DNA from: Rhizoclosmatium globosum
Taxonomy: Eukaryota > Chytridiomycota > Chytridiomycetes > Chytridiales > Chytriomycetaceae
Direction: 5' to 3'
Length of the DNA: 46,414 bases
Assembly: GCA_002104985.1 (NCBI GenBank)
Contig: MCGO01000261.1
Coordinates: 1-46,414, forward strand
Part shown: piece after piece, positions 30,191 to 43,400 of the stretch
Layout: each line of letters starts with the position of its first letter
Position numbering within the stretch: the first letter of the stretch is position 1
Position numbers and translations under genes: made by a program
Notes under the pieces: model-generated
What the model was told of the DNA's origin: nothing
Database searches by the model: none
Seen by the model: only the letters and a program-made list of their open reading frames with translations

Positions 30191-31432
30191 ATGTCCGAAG
30201 GCGCAATCGTGGATGCCTCGTTTGCCGAGCTTGAGCCGTCAGCCCCACCGCAGCCAGCACTGCATCCACAGCTAGAGACACACTCTGCGAAAAGACGCGG
30301 ACGGGTGAGTCACTGGTTCTGATCGTATTCGTGCAACGCAACCTTGAACCAACCAACCAAATCGAACCAAACCACCCAAACCAAAACCACCAAAGTTTGA
30401 GTTTGATCCAAAACTAGTTCTCGACCCACGTGCGCGATTCGCCGTTTCTTCTTCGTCTTCCTCGACGGCGGCGGCGGCGGCGCCTGGGTTCAAGTTCGAT
30501 TCGGACGACGAGAAGCCGCGGCCGTTCGCCCACCCAGTCCTCAATTCGTCGCTCGCGGTGAAGGCGCAGCTCGAACGCCTGCACTCGTTGAATCTGTCCG
30601 AGAACGTGCGCGACATCAAACTGCCTTCGAAAGAAGTAAAACAAGTACAGGCAAAACTGTCTAGGGTCTGTCCCTTCCTCTGTCCCTTCCTCTGCCCCTT
30701 ATGCTTACTTATAAGCTCTGCACACAGACTCTCAATGCTTCCACTAAACAATCGGAATTCTCGGATTTGCCTTCTCTCTCGAAATCTACTGCGTCATCGG
30801 CTATTCCTAAACGCGTTCAACGTGCTAAAATAAGTGTTGATGAAGCCTGGAAAGCTGCCAAAGAACTTAAACCTATGGACTTGAATGTAAAGTGAGTTCT
30901 TTGAGCGAGACTAGTGGTTTGATTTGGTGGGAAGGAATCCCAAAAAGAGAGGAGAGTCGAATGCAGTCGTGAGCAACGGTATTCAAATGTGAACAGAGGC
31001 GATAGATCAGAACTGCGAGCGTAACAAACGAACAATTCGACATGATTGGAAGGATGCTATGAACTGTATGCATGTCATGAAATGAATAATAGACAAGGAA
31101 AGAAGATGGTTCAAACCATTATACTCACAATTGTTCTCAGGAATTATGAAGATCTTGAGCCAGAAGTTGTCTCGATTCCATTCCCAAAACTGTCCTACAA
31201 ACTGAATTCATTGAACCCATCCTCATTGTCTCCACCAATGAGGAGTCCCTTCAAGGGGCATAATTCTGTTGCTACAAATGTCAACAAACAAACTCCAAAT
31301 CAGCCCATCAAACACGACAAATATCTTGTTCACAATCCCGTTCTATCAATTAGTTCTCTGGCACTCAACTTTGAAGATTCTCATTGCTTTGATTATTTTG
31401 AGACTCCGCTGCGAGTACAAGATTTCAAGTGA
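30191..31432 (+). CDS. Unknown protein, possibly PPP1R35-like
   Basis: Four exons (30191–30304, 30396–30665, 30728–30891, 31141–31432) join in frame to 279 residues. Exon 2 has an FEFDPK strand, an acidic-basic linker, and a helical HPVLNSSLAVKAQLERL segment. Exon 3 has a basic KRVQRAKISVDEAWKAAKELK helix. The C-terminus is Pro/Asn-rich and ends FDYFETPLRVQDFK. The LNSSLAVKAQL helix recalls the C-terminal domain of PPP1R35, a centriole-elongation factor, but the match is too short to trust. Exon 2 is much more GC-rich (with a GCG repeat coding poly-Ala) than its surroundings. Confidence 0.6.
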
Positions 31433-31689
31433 AGAATAAAAACACCAGCATCGTCAAAATCCCTTCGTTTTTTCTGTTTTGATACGTTTACGTTCTGGAA
31501 TTGACATGGTCATCCTCAGTTGTTTTTTGATTGCCAGTGAGGGCAACTGTGGAGAATCACAAGAACTAGTATCAGATATAATAATTACTTAGTACATTCA
31601 TCCTTTTGATTATTGTGTAGAATAGGTATGGCAGTTTTCTTCTTGTCAACTTTTGCCTTCCAAATCAGACACATCTTGTTACCTCAGCG

Positions 31690-33254
31690 ATGCCAGCTCC
31701 GAGTTTCAGGTAAGAACTTGAGAAAAGTGGTTTGTTCAACTTTATAGTTATGTCAATCCTCTCATTGAATGGTGTCTACAGCACTTATCTGGGCTAATCT
31801 GTTTCACTCAATAGGAGCCATTCGACCTCATCGGACACAGAACCTCTTACTCAACCTCAAGATCCAATCAAAACATCATTCAATAAGCCTCCTCGAAGGA
31901 CCTCATCGTTGCTGGTCCTCAAACCTAGTATATCAGCCAAAGTGATTGCCTTGGTTCGGTTGGCACAACGTACCATCAAATCAAACAGATTAAATGCATT
32001 CGATTCTCTGTTCGTTGCTGCCTTCTCTGTTATTTTGATTGGAACTGCGGCAGCCAACAATCCAGATTTGACAGATCAGATTCTGTGGTTGGTTTGGTGG
32101 ATACTGTTGGGGATAGCGAGTTCAATTGGTCTTGGAACTGGATTGCATACTTTCATATTGTTTCTTGGGCCATGGATTGCAAAAGGTTCGTGACTGTGGT
32201 TGGATGACTTTGATACTAACCACATAACCCAACTCCAGTTACAATCACAGCTTATTCTCTCCAAACTCTCGCATTCGCAACGCATGGGCCTTACTCATTC
32301 GAACTCCCTTCAAACTCGACGATTTCGGAAAACTTCTCCCCAACAACCCTCTCCATATTCCTCAAAGTCTACCCAATTTGTTTCCTCTGGGGCCTCGGAA
32401 CGGCTCTCGGTGAATTACCTCCGTACCTCATTGCCCGTGCCGCATCCCTCGCAGGAAGTCACGACCCATCGTTCACGCCTATCCACACCATCCTCGCAAA
32501 ACCAAAACATGAACGAACCTACATTGACAACGCACAACTTTCCATAAACTCTCTCCTTCAGTCGCACGGGTTCTTTGGAATCCTCCTCCTCGCTGCGATT
32601 CCGAATCCACTGTTTGATTTGGCGGGGTTGATGTGTGGACACTTTCTTGTTCCGTTTGAAACGTTTTTTGGAGCGGTTTTGGTTGGGAAGGCGGTTGTTA
32701 AGACTGGATTGCAGAGCTTGGTGATTGTATGGGTGTTTTCGGAGGGGAATTTGGAGTGGGCTGTGGACACTGTCAGGCGTATTTCGCCTTGGGCTGGGGT
32801 CGTAGTGGAAGGCGTTGTTAAGGGACAGGTGCGGAAATTTGGGGAGGATGGAGTCAACGTTGAGAGTTCTGGGCTGGTAAGTGCTTTTGTTGAATTGCAC
32901 CACATTCGTTAACTTAATGATTAGATCCAATCTCTGTTTTCGCTGGTTTGGAATTCGGTTTTGGTTGGAATGGTAGGATTCTTTCTCCTCTCACTTCTGG
33001 ATTCTCTCGCAATGGAGGAACTGAAGAGGCCAGAAAACTCAAACCTTTGTATTCGTAGTAATAGCGAGTCAATAGGTGGTTCAGATGCGACTATACATTT
33101 GGCGATCTTTATTACATCGGTTACACTTCTAGTATTATGCTTTGTTGTCTACAGCTCTTCCAAAAACTCTATCTTGGCGAATACGATATCATTTGCCGAA
33201 ACGATTGCGTACTCAATTGTCATGTTGGTGGCGATTTCGGATGCAATTCCGTGA
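31690..33254 (+). CDS. VMP1: VMP1-family membrane protein (copy 1)
   Basis: Four exons (31690–31709, 31815–32185, 32239–32876, 32925–33254) give 452 residues without frame breaks. It has the VMP1 hallmarks [66 protein letters not shown] and [17 protein letters not shown]1 is an ER scramblase of the DedA/SNARE-associated fold that helps autophagosome formation and lipid delivery. Beyond the usual end ([15 protein letters not shown]) this copy has about 65 extra residues with two more hydrophobic segments ([32 protein letters not shown]), absent from copy 2. Tandem with copy 2, same introns. Confidence 0.93.
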
Positions 33255-33385
33255 TGATGGTTGGCAACTATTCAGTGCTTCTTATTCACAGCCTTTTAGC
33301 TTGCGTTATTCAATAAAGTAGATATTGTCTATTGTCAACCATTCCGCAATTTAAGACCTAAAATCAATTGTGCCAAGCCAACGAA

Positions 33386-34944
33386 ATGGCATCCACATGG
33401 CCAAAGAGCAAGTGAGCTGTAGCTGCGGAGGTTTGATATACCTTCGCAGTCGACAATCCTAGGTGTATTTTCACACTAACCGCTGTATTCTGCCCTGACA
33501 GAGGCCGGCCAACCTCATCAGAGTCATCGCAACAAACACCAGAACCTCTTATGGAAAAAGCATCTTCCCCAACACAACCACTCAAACAAGTTACACTACT
33601 CGATCCACTTCCAACTCAAGTCCGTTCTAAACCGCGATTTGAGACGAAAGTCCTTGCGCTGGTCCGTTGGCTGCTCAGAACCTTATATAAACTTAAACCA
33701 AATGCATTCGTGATCGTCACTCTATTCGGCGCTATTTCATTCGGAATTATTGCGATGATTCTTAACCTGAGCTTCAAACAAGTTGTGAATGTGGATCCTG
33801 AAGAAGTCCTGTCACATCCGATTGTGACGGCGCTAGTACAAGAGCTGCGATGGTTTAGCTGGTGGATTGTACTTGGAATCGCGAGCTCTATCGGTCTTGG
33901 AACAGGGTTGCACACTTTCATTTTGTTTCTTGGGCCTTGGATTGCGAAAGGTGATTACTAACCGCAACAAACTCGGCTGAACTGTTTTGTATAGTAACGA
34001 TGACGGCTTACTCCCTCAAATCCCTCGACTTCAATGACCATGGACCAAATGCATTCCAACCAAATTCGCCAAACCTCGCTGAACCAGCGTTGCAATTTAG
34101 AGACACAACAGAAGTCACTCTCCTCACAGTATTTGCAAAAGTTTACCTCGTATGCTATCTCTGGGGATTTGGTACCGCCATCGGCGAACTGCCTCCATAC
34201 TTTATATCACGCGCCGCAGCAATCGCAGGACAAGATGATCCAGAAATCGAAACCATCGACACAATCCTCTCGAAACCAGCTGAAACTCGAACACAAATTG
34301 AGCGCGTCCAAGTCTTTATTTACAACCTCCTCCAGCAATACGGGTTCTATGGAATACTTCTTTGCGCCGCAGTTCCAAACCCATTCTTTGACTTGGCGGG
34401 AATGATGTGTGGGAGCTTTGGAGTACCGTTTTACACGTTCTTCGGGGCGACAGTGGTTGGAAAAGCTGTTATCAAGACGAGTTTTCAGAGTTTTATGGTG
34501 GTTGTTTTGTTTTCGGAGGGCAGTTTGGAGTGGGGTTTAGAGCAATTGCGGACTTGGGTTCCGGCTGTTTATTCTGTTGTTGAGGAGCTAATTCGAGGAC
34601 ATGTGAAAAAGTTCCGGGATGGAGGGGTCGCGACTACTGAGCAGGGGAGTGACGTCGTAAGTTGTTCATGAATTGTTCATGAAATAATAACCAAACGAGT
34701 TTAGATTGCATTGCTCATCGGAACTCTCTGGAATATGATGCTGATTGGAATGGTTGGCTACTTTGTTGTTTCATTGTTGGATGCCCTCGCATTGCAAGAA
34801 TTGAGACGTGATACAGAATTGGCAAGAGCATTGGAAGAGGAAGAAGAATTGAGGAATATGGTTCTCAGAAGACGTGTATCCAGATATTATGAAAGACGAA
34901 AGTCGTGGGTTGACGTTAGTGACACTTTCGTCAAAGAATCTTAG
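33386..34944 (+). CDS. VMP1: VMP1-family membrane protein (copy 2)
   Basis: Four exons (33386–33411, 33502–33950, 33995–34656, 34705–34944) sum to 458 residues plus stop. The 26-nt first exon (MASTWPKSK) was inferred from the paralogue's structure; the joint restores frame with a ctaac branch site, and exon 2's [12 protein letters not shown] parallels copy 1's SSDTEPL. The core motifs are [57 protein letters not shown] and [14 protein letters not shown]. It ends with a charged tail ([13 protein letters not shown]...RRR) instead of copy 1's extra membrane segments. Only 131 bp separate the genes, so they arose by local duplication and then diverged. Confidence 0.93.
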
Positions 34945-35057
34945 GAGCAAATCCGATAGTCTCATAATAATAACCCTCATTCATTGTTGTTATTCACTTC
35001 GAATTAAATTGGAAGAGCGGTAATATCCCCTTTTCCCACGAACTCAACCAAAAAATC

Positions 35058-36420
35058 ATGACCAAACGAACAACTTCATCATCTGACAACCAACTCGGCG
35101 GCAACGCGCCTACTTCCACGATTCATCAATTTCCATTGCCAACAACATTCGACCCTGAAACCTTGCACCACTTCCACACAACATTCTCAACCCTTCCAGA
35201 TTCCGAATCCCCTCCTCCAGAATCAATCTCATCCACAGAGACCACAGTCACCCCCTCCTACGCGACAGCAATTACCTTCCTCACAAGCTCATTCGGTCCT
35301 GAAATACTCGCGCGTCGCGACGAAATGGGGTTCACGATTCTTCACTACGTTGCAGGAATGACGCGTGACGACGATGAAGTAAATGCCGTGGTCAATCTGG
35401 TGTTGGAGTTGTTTCCGCCTACTTCCAAAGATGACGCGCATATCTTGATGTCTGTTGAAGCGTTGCCGCCGAAGCGTGTGGCGGGGTTTGAAAGGGAGCA
35501 GGAATATTTGGCACAAGTCGTGGGGATGAAGGGGTACACCCCTTTGGGGGTTGCGGCGAGGGGTGCAAACCTATGTGCAATCAAGGTATCTGGATTGAAA
35601 GATCAGATTGCATTTAATGTTGATATAGGTCTTTATTGATCGCTTGAATGCGAGTCCTTTCGCAGGCAAGAAACTTGATTACGTGAGCAAGAACGAAATA
35701 CGGCTAAGAAGCACATCTGCATTGCAAATTGCAATTGATTTTGGGCTTGGGAGCTCTGTTCACGCGTTATTGGAGGCTGGATTCTTGAAGATTAAGTATG
35801 GTGCAAGCAAGAATACCGCATTTGTTGCGGCATCCAGAGTATTGAGTCCGAAAATGAAGCTGCGCAAGGCTTGGCCTGAGTTAGTGGTTTTGGGGGAAGA
35901 AGAGCCGAAGAAGGAAAAGGAGGATGCTTTTGTTGGATTGGAGTGGTGGGATGTAAGGGATGAATATGGGAATACTCCGTTGCATTCAGTATGCGCGTCG
36001 AAACTGTCAGATGAAATTGCTCTGGTAAAGCCTTTAACCCGTTGAATGTAATGCAACCCGGTAGTTCTTGATGTGTTTTCACCACAGAATCTGATTCAAA
36101 TCCTCTTGCATCATCAAGCAAACTCTGTGTTTGTACGCGACTGTGCAGGACGCACTCTCCTGACTATTTCAGTTCTTTCTTCGCGTTCGCCGCTGTTTTT
36201 CCAGAATTTACTCAACCTGCCCGCATTCAAAGCGAATACCCCGCCACTTCTCCTTCGAATCATTCGAAAGCTGAAGCCTGCTGTTCAGTTCTCAACCAAA
36301 GTTGAATGTCGACGTGTATTAATGCATTTGAATGACTTTGAACACGGGAGAACGCCTGTTGAATGGGCTGAAGCTTGTGGCTTTGAAGAAGTTGCGAGAA
36401 TTTTGAAGGAGTTCTTGTGA
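35058..36420 (+). CDS. Ankyrin-repeat protein
   Basis: Three exons (35058–35585, 35629–36024, 36088–36420) give 418 residues with no frame break. After a Ser/Thr/Pro-rich N-terminus come loosely spaced ankyrin repeats: DEMGFTILHYVAG, KGYTPLGVAARGANLCAIK, TSALQIAIDFGLGSSVHALLEAG, DEYGNTPLHSVCASK...LIQILLHHQAN, DCAGRTLLTISVL, and HGRTPVEWAEACGFEEVARILKEF. Ankyrin repeats bind proteins; no enzyme domain is attached, so the partner is unknown. Convergent with the RING gene, with 54 bp between stops. Confidence 0.8.
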
Positions 36421-36474
36421 CCTCTCACGTCTTTTCATTTATTTTACTGCATTTATTTCCAATAATATCCTTTT

Positions 36475-37266
36475 TTATCCATACATAGCAGACATTGGGT
36501 CATCGTCCTCTTCATCATCCAACACAATTCCACGTTTCTTGGCTTCAACCTTCTGCCTCTCCTTACGCCCGCGTTCATAAATCTTGTCATCCGTTGGAAG
36601 TTCCCAGCGACAGAATGGACAGGTATTGTGCAGCTTCAACCAAGGTGTGATACACTTCTTGTGGAAGATATGCTTGCAGGGCAAGGCCTTTGCAGGATCA
36701 TCACTATCGTTGTCGAAATTCTCCACGCAGATTGCACACGGAGTTGTTGGCGCCTTCGCCGTAGGAAGGTTTCGCAGAAAGAACTTTGACGTTGGTGGCT
36801 TTGTTGAGCCTTGCTGAGCTTCTTGTTGGAGCTGTTGGATTAATCCTTGAAGTACTTGTTGCTGTGCATCGTTTGCTTGAACAGAGGCTGAGGCTCTGAG
36901 CATCGAAAAGAGGCTGTGTGATGCGGAGTGTTACCTAATTGATCCTGCCATGAGTCAGACCTACCTCGCCAGTCCTTCGAATGTTTCCGGAGATTCTGCG
37001 CTAGGTCGGGTTGAGCCTGAAGACGAGCCTTGGGCGGATCCCATAAAGTCGTCCAGGTTTGGATTTGAATTCGACGATTGTTTCTGGCGCAGACGTGCCC
37101 TGTCGGGATCCTCCATGTCATGATCCTCTGTATTTCTAGTTAGTGATGACTGGTTTGGAAGGGGAGAAGAAGGCCGTACGAAAGTAGGACGCCATGTTTT
37201 TGTGAGTGGCTTTGTTTTGAAGGGAAGATTTTGAACAACTGCCGCGTATGTATTATTTAAATACAT
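36475..37266 (-). CDS. RING-H2 E3 ubiquitin ligase (RNF126/RNF115-like)
   Basis: Two exons (37266–36965 and 36913–36475, 51-nt intron) give 246 residues. A disordered N-terminus and a Gln/Ala-rich helix precede a canonical RING-H2 at about residues 155–200: CAIC...LPCKHIFHKKCI..WL...NTCPFCRWELP, with all eight zinc ligands (C3H2C3). A basic coiled tail (RGRKERQKVEAKKRG) and an acidic end follow. The PCKH.FH..CI..WL form is that of RNF126/115-type ligases, which receive E2~ubiquitin at the RING; no N-terminal zinc finger like theirs is visible. The substrate is not predictable. Confidence 0.9.
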
Positions 37267-37411
37267 TGCATTAAAGCATTCCTTGTTTACTCACCTCAGG
37301 TATACCTTGAGTTTATAACAAAATACAGCTGGCTAGATGAATAAAAGATAAACATAGATTAAATCCATGACGTAGATACTATATGCATTTCAAATCGAAA
37401 TAGGGTTGATA

Positions 37412-40400
37412 ATGAGGAATGCGCGTTCTTTTGGAAACAACAAAATGTTTGTCGAGACACTTCCCAACTTTGGAAGTCCAGGCGACACGGAGCACTCCGC
37501 GTCGTTTCTCGCTGAAATCAAGCGAGGGCTAGCGTACTCTCTGAGTGTATCCGACTTTGACGGGGCAGTTGTGTTTGTGCGGAAAGCGAACGTGTTGGTT
37601 TCCCCTCCACTTTCACTTTCAGTTTCCGTTTAAGTTGGCGCTGATCCCAACCCACGCAGATTCTTGACACTTCGAAATGACCTTCCCGTTGAAGACCGGG
37701 TGTTCCTCGTGCGTGTCCTTGTTGGTCTCATCTCGCTGCCAAACATCGACCTGCACCTGGCCCACTCGTTTGCCACAGCCGCTGTTCGAATCGCTAAAAA
37801 GGACAAGGAACTCACGCCTGAAATGCTTGAAATCGACTGGAAACCTCTTTGGGAACTGGTACAACTCCTGATACTGTCAACTCATAACCAGCTAATGTCC
37901 GTTGAAACAGATCCGAAGATCATCCTTCCCTCGCGGCAGAGAACGTGTATTTGCTATCGATGCGTCTTACACGCAGGAAACACTGAAGCTCGTGCGCACT
38001 GTTAGACGCCTCTTTCCTCCATCTGCCACTCCAGAAATATTGGAGGAGTTTCTGCCGGATGTTAATCCGCACAATCAAGCTCACATGCTGAATATTGTTG
38101 GACACATGACGGTGTTTTTGCCTACCAATCGAGTTCCATCCCCAATCCCAAGTGAGTGGCGAGTATATTGAGCGTCGAGTTTCGAATGATACACAGCAGT
38201 CTGCGGAAAGCAATGTTGTTTGAGTAATCAAATAGTGTGTTGAAGTTTTTCCAATGGTTGATGTCGCATGTGCGGATTACATATATGATTATGCCCATCA
38301 TCCCAACAGATGAAATCTCGTTGAATCTTGCTCCTTGAAACTTATTGCCGTTGTTAATTTCTATGAACTATAGATTCCACCTTGGATTCCTCAGCACCTG
38401 CCTTTTATTGGGTCCCCACCCTCATCCACATATGGTCCCTCTCAGATAACTCTTCTCACTTGGATAAATCCATCATGTCTACCTTCGCACGTTTGGCAGA
38501 AGATCAAGTACACGCTCCCCACTTGTGTGGATGGACAGACGAGATTGTGCGTGTTGTCGTAGAATGTGGTCTTCGTGATTTGGATCTTCCAGTTGGTGGA
38601 AGTGGTGGGAAGAAGGGGAAGGGTAGTTCGGCTTTGATTCCGTACTTGTCGCGATTCCTTATCTGGACTCTTTATCCGTCGGTGAGTGTTTCGTTGGCAG
38701 ATGTATTGCAACAGATGGTTGATTTTTCTTCATAGACTTCAGAGTCTGTCAATGGATATGTTCCCCCAACAACCTCATTGACGCACTTGCAAACGCTTCT
38801 TCAGGCCGCTGAAACTTTCTTCCACCCATCTAATCACGGTCCATGGTCAACAAAGCTCGCCGTCCTCCTCCACCATCTTTCAGCAGGATTCTTGAAACGT
38901 TGGAGAAAAGAATCGTCACCTGACTGTAAAACTCCTGCCTCTCTCCGCCTCACACCCGAATTGAAGCGCCAATTCGTCGAAACAATCCAATCCTGTGCAT
39001 TCTTATCCATGTTTTCGAAAGATCCACGAGCTGTCAGTGAAGCCAACGGAGCCATCAAGAGTTTGGCCTATCTAGAGCCTGAAATTGTTTTGCCAAAAGT
39101 ATTAGAGCGCGTTTTCCCTGCTTTGGAGACTTTGACAGAGGTATAGTTTTATCATTAATGAAAAGTGTGGCTTAGATTGAAATTATAGACCCATCGCACA
39201 TCTGCTTGTCTATCCAACTTGGGTTTGACGATTCTCCCGCTTCTCAACAGACAACTTTTCCCGTCTGGTGCAAAGCATTTTATTGACTTGTTGAATTTGA
39301 CTCTTCCTGGAATTGATATGAACGATCCCATGAAGACTACAAGCACTTTTGTTTTCATCAGCAGTGCTTTTATGGGTGTTCCGATTGTGGACTTGAGTAA
39401 CAGCATGGCTGATGATGAGGAGACGGAAGACGACCGTGATGTTCGGTTCAGTACGGCCGCGTTTGAAGAGTGGATTGTTTTGTTTTTGAATCGTATCTAC
39501 GTGATGGTGAGTTTTGATTTTATCATATCCACTAGATTTCTGACACGACGATGGCACAGTTTGAAAACCTTCCCCAAATCCACGGTTCTTCTGACGAAAA
39601 CACAATGGAAGGCGTCCTACTATCTATGGCCACATACTCTCTCCAAATCATTCTCCAACAAACCTCCCCCGAAATTCACGAACTCGCCCTGAAATCTCTT
39701 GCGAAATTTGTGGCTTCAAATGTGATTCCAAGTGCCACGAAAGCGGTTGGAAAAATCTTGAGCATCGCGGGTGGATCCTTCCCCGCCAAGAAGCTCCACT
39801 ACTTTTTACCTTTGACGGCGTCACGCATTCGTGAAGAGCTCGCGTCAGGTGCGAGTGGAAAACCAAGTATGTCAGCTACTACATCATTCCCGTTCGGATT
39901 CGCGAGCCTTTCCGACGCAGCTTTACATTGGAACCAGTATGCGTTCATGTCCACACTTTCTGGCACAGGCAGTGCGCTGTTGGAACACAAACGCACTGTG
40001 GAGGGTGTGATTGAAGATATGGTGAATGGATGCAAGAGTTTCAGGGGTGTCAAGTGGGGAGCCAAAGCAATTCAGGCGGCTGTGTTTACACTTTCTGCCG
40101 TTTATCCAAAAGACTTTAGAGGGTTTGAAGGGGAGCAGTGGAATGATCCTGGTATGTTTTCCATCATTTTGAATAGAGTTGGAACTGACTTTTTTTTAAG
40201 CGTTTATGGCTTCTTCTTACAAACGGTGGGGAGAGTTGGCGCAAGCTAGTTCGTTTTCTGTTGACTGGCATATTCCAACTGAGGCTGAGCTCGATTTTGC
40301 GATTTTCCTTGCGTCCAAATATGCAACTCGAGCTTTGAATGAATTGGAAAGTTTGATTAAGGCTTCTGAGTCGACTCCTGTCACTTCGAGTGACGCACGA

Positions 40401-43400
40401 CGAGATCAGTCATTTGAATTCACCCGTTGGATTCTTGTGCTCAAGAGTACGCTAATGAGTCTTGGAGGCCTAGTTGCTCCATGGGACGATGACACTTTGT
40501 CCCCTCTGAGCTCAACCCCACTGCTTGAAGTCGTTTGCGACCTGGGAAAGAAGAAGGGACCATACCCATCCGTTGGATACCTCCCCAAAACAAGCCCTCA
40601 CCATGCAACTGTCACTCAACTCAGATTCAAGATTGGAAATGTGTTGCACAGTCTCATGGGACACTTTGAAAAACACAGGGAGGATGATGTTGCACCGTTG
40701 AAGCAGTTGATTCGTGGAGTGATGGCGTTTATTTCGTACCGTGGTGTTAAGGCGGGTGCTTTGGCCAAGCAGATTAATGGATACAAGTATATTAAGGGAA
40801 TCGTTGGGAGCATTGAGAGTGGGAAGAGACTTCCTCGGTATCTCTTGGTGAAGCGGAGTCAGAGTAAGTTGTTTTTTTCTGGCTAGTGTTGCTTTCACTG
40901 ACGAATTCAACAGTTCTCCATCAACACCGTATCCGTTTCTGCTTCTCGCACGAGAGTATTTTGACAGTTCAGATTGAATCGCTTCAACGGTCTTTGTTTG
41001 ACCTGTCCTTGTCGAGATACTCTGAAATCAGAAAGGAGGCTCAAAGTGCTCTTCAACAAACGATGGTACCCTTTGACGCTCTTAAGAAACAGTTCTATAA
41101 TATGTACATGTCGCGTTTGGTTGCCCCACAAGCGCCGGAATATGTCATCAAGGGTTGTTTGTTCGTTGCTGCGAGCAACCTTGTACAAGAAATCGCCAGA
41201 CGAGATGTCAAGAGCTCCTTTGTCTTTATTAAGGCGATTTGTATGCCGTTTGGCGATAAGGTATTCTTGTTGTATAAATTCAAGTGTCACTGACTGGTTT
41301 CTTCATTAGCCTTCGACACAAGAAATTGTTCGAAGTATTTTCGTGTCTGCTCTTCAAGGGATGAGTCAGCTTTCAATTGGATTCGAAGTTCCAAAATCTT
41401 TGATTGAAGGTGTACAGAAAGCGGTTACGGTTGATCAGGCTATTATCACAAAAGGAGCCTCTGTTGTGAATCAGCTGAACACTGATCTAAAACAGCTCTA
41501 TTCTGAGTTTGTATGTGATTTCTTTTCAGAAACGTATGAATGTGCTGACTCAAAATTTGTAGATGACTGATATGCTTGATCTTATTCAACTCCCGTCAAC
41601 ACACTGGCGAGCCAGAGCCATGGCTGTCAATCTTCTCGAAGTTGCGTGGAGGCCACAAGATCCTCAGTCCCTCCCTCTCGTCCAAATAGTTTTGGAGGGC
41701 GTTGTTGCCACGCACCCAACATTCCGAGATGTTTGTCTATCTGTATTTGTTCGCGTATTGAGGAGTCTGAAGGCTCGCGCGAAAGCTGCCGGAACTATTC
41801 GAACGAATGTATTAAAGAAGGAGATTACTCGTTCACCTGATAACGTTGTGGACACTGAGGCTTATTTGAAGGAAGCTGTTTTGGAGGGTGTTCCTGGAGC
41901 TTCGTGAGTATTGTCTTTGAATATTGCGTAAACTTATCACTCTATTTTGTAGTCTTCACGATACTTCAATTGTTGGGTGGTACTGCTGGCCTCAAAAGGC
42001 CAAGTTCTACACTCTCGCTGGCAATGATTTTGATATTCAGGGTGGAGGATTGGAATCTCTACCTTATTGGGACGCCGAATCTCGTGATAGCTTGGAAGCA
42101 ATTGCCTCAGCCATTGCTCAACCTGAGTTTTGGACAAAGCTCTCAACGTACCACTCACAAGAATCTTCCAAGGGATCAGAACATTTCAATACTGACATCT
42201 TCAACCTTGTCCGCGCACTGGCTGGGCAGTTTGAGGATATATTTGTTGATCACATCAAAGCTATTGTTGTGGAGCTGGTAAAGGATCCCAAGGATAAATC
42301 CAAACAACGAGCTGCTGCCGAGCTTGTCTCCGGTATTGTTCGAGGTTCCAAGAACTGGAGTCTTCAAAAGAGGACCAAGATGTGGAGCTGGGTGATGCCA
42401 ATCGTCTCCTCTGCGTTCCAAACTGCCACAACTGAAACTATTCGGTTCTGGATTGAGTTGTTGAACTGTGTATTTGTAAGTGTTCCATTTCGAACTTTGA
42501 ATTCTGAGCTGATAAACTTCCAGGCAAATCGCGACCCAAGAAGGGTACTGCCACTTATCCAGTTTGTATTCAGCTGGAAACTTGACCCTTCCGCGCAATC
42601 ATTCTTTACCGAGTCCAAGAAGCTCACACTTTTGAAGATTGTTGTATCATCTTTCAAATGGAGATTGCTCCCACTCTATCCAGCGCTTCTCGCTGAACTT
42701 TTTAGCCAAGTGAGACATCCGTACCAACAAGTACGAGATGTATTAGGCGTTTTGATTGATGAAGTCTTGCAGCTGTTGTGGTATCCAGCAGCGAATTCCA
42801 TCGGACAGGTGATTCAATGGAATGCAGTATCGCACGGTGGTTTACATCCAAGTGCCTACGCTGGTTCAGGCTTTAATGCAGTTATTCCTGCGACTCCACA
42901 TCCTATTGTGAAGCCTCTTGCGGATCAGCTCTTTGCAGATATGGATGTATGGCGAAAGATTGAAAGAGCTTCGAACGTTGCTCCAAGCGATTACGGAAAC
43001 GCCAGTAAAACCGTCATTGCGTGGCTCTACGGATCCCTGGGTCGAAATCCAAATACATCCAAGTTCACATGCCTTGAATACCAAATTCCTGAAATTGTCA
43101 AAATGATTGAGTATGACGAGGCTGAGTTGCAAAAGAGTGCAGCAGTGCTCTCAACTATCTACAGTCACGCGCCATTCCCACTTCACTTGCTTCCTCGTGT
43201 CATTCACCAAATTTTGGATATTTTGGCACAACCCGACTTGAAATGGCAAGTCAAGTTGAAGCTCATTCCAGTACTCCAGATCATTTTCTTCAAGAATCTG
43301 ATCTTCATGACAAGTGAATTGAAGCAACTGATTCTGGAAACTGTGTCAGGTTTATTGGGACATTCTCAAGTGGAAATACGTAATCTTGCGGGAGTGACAT

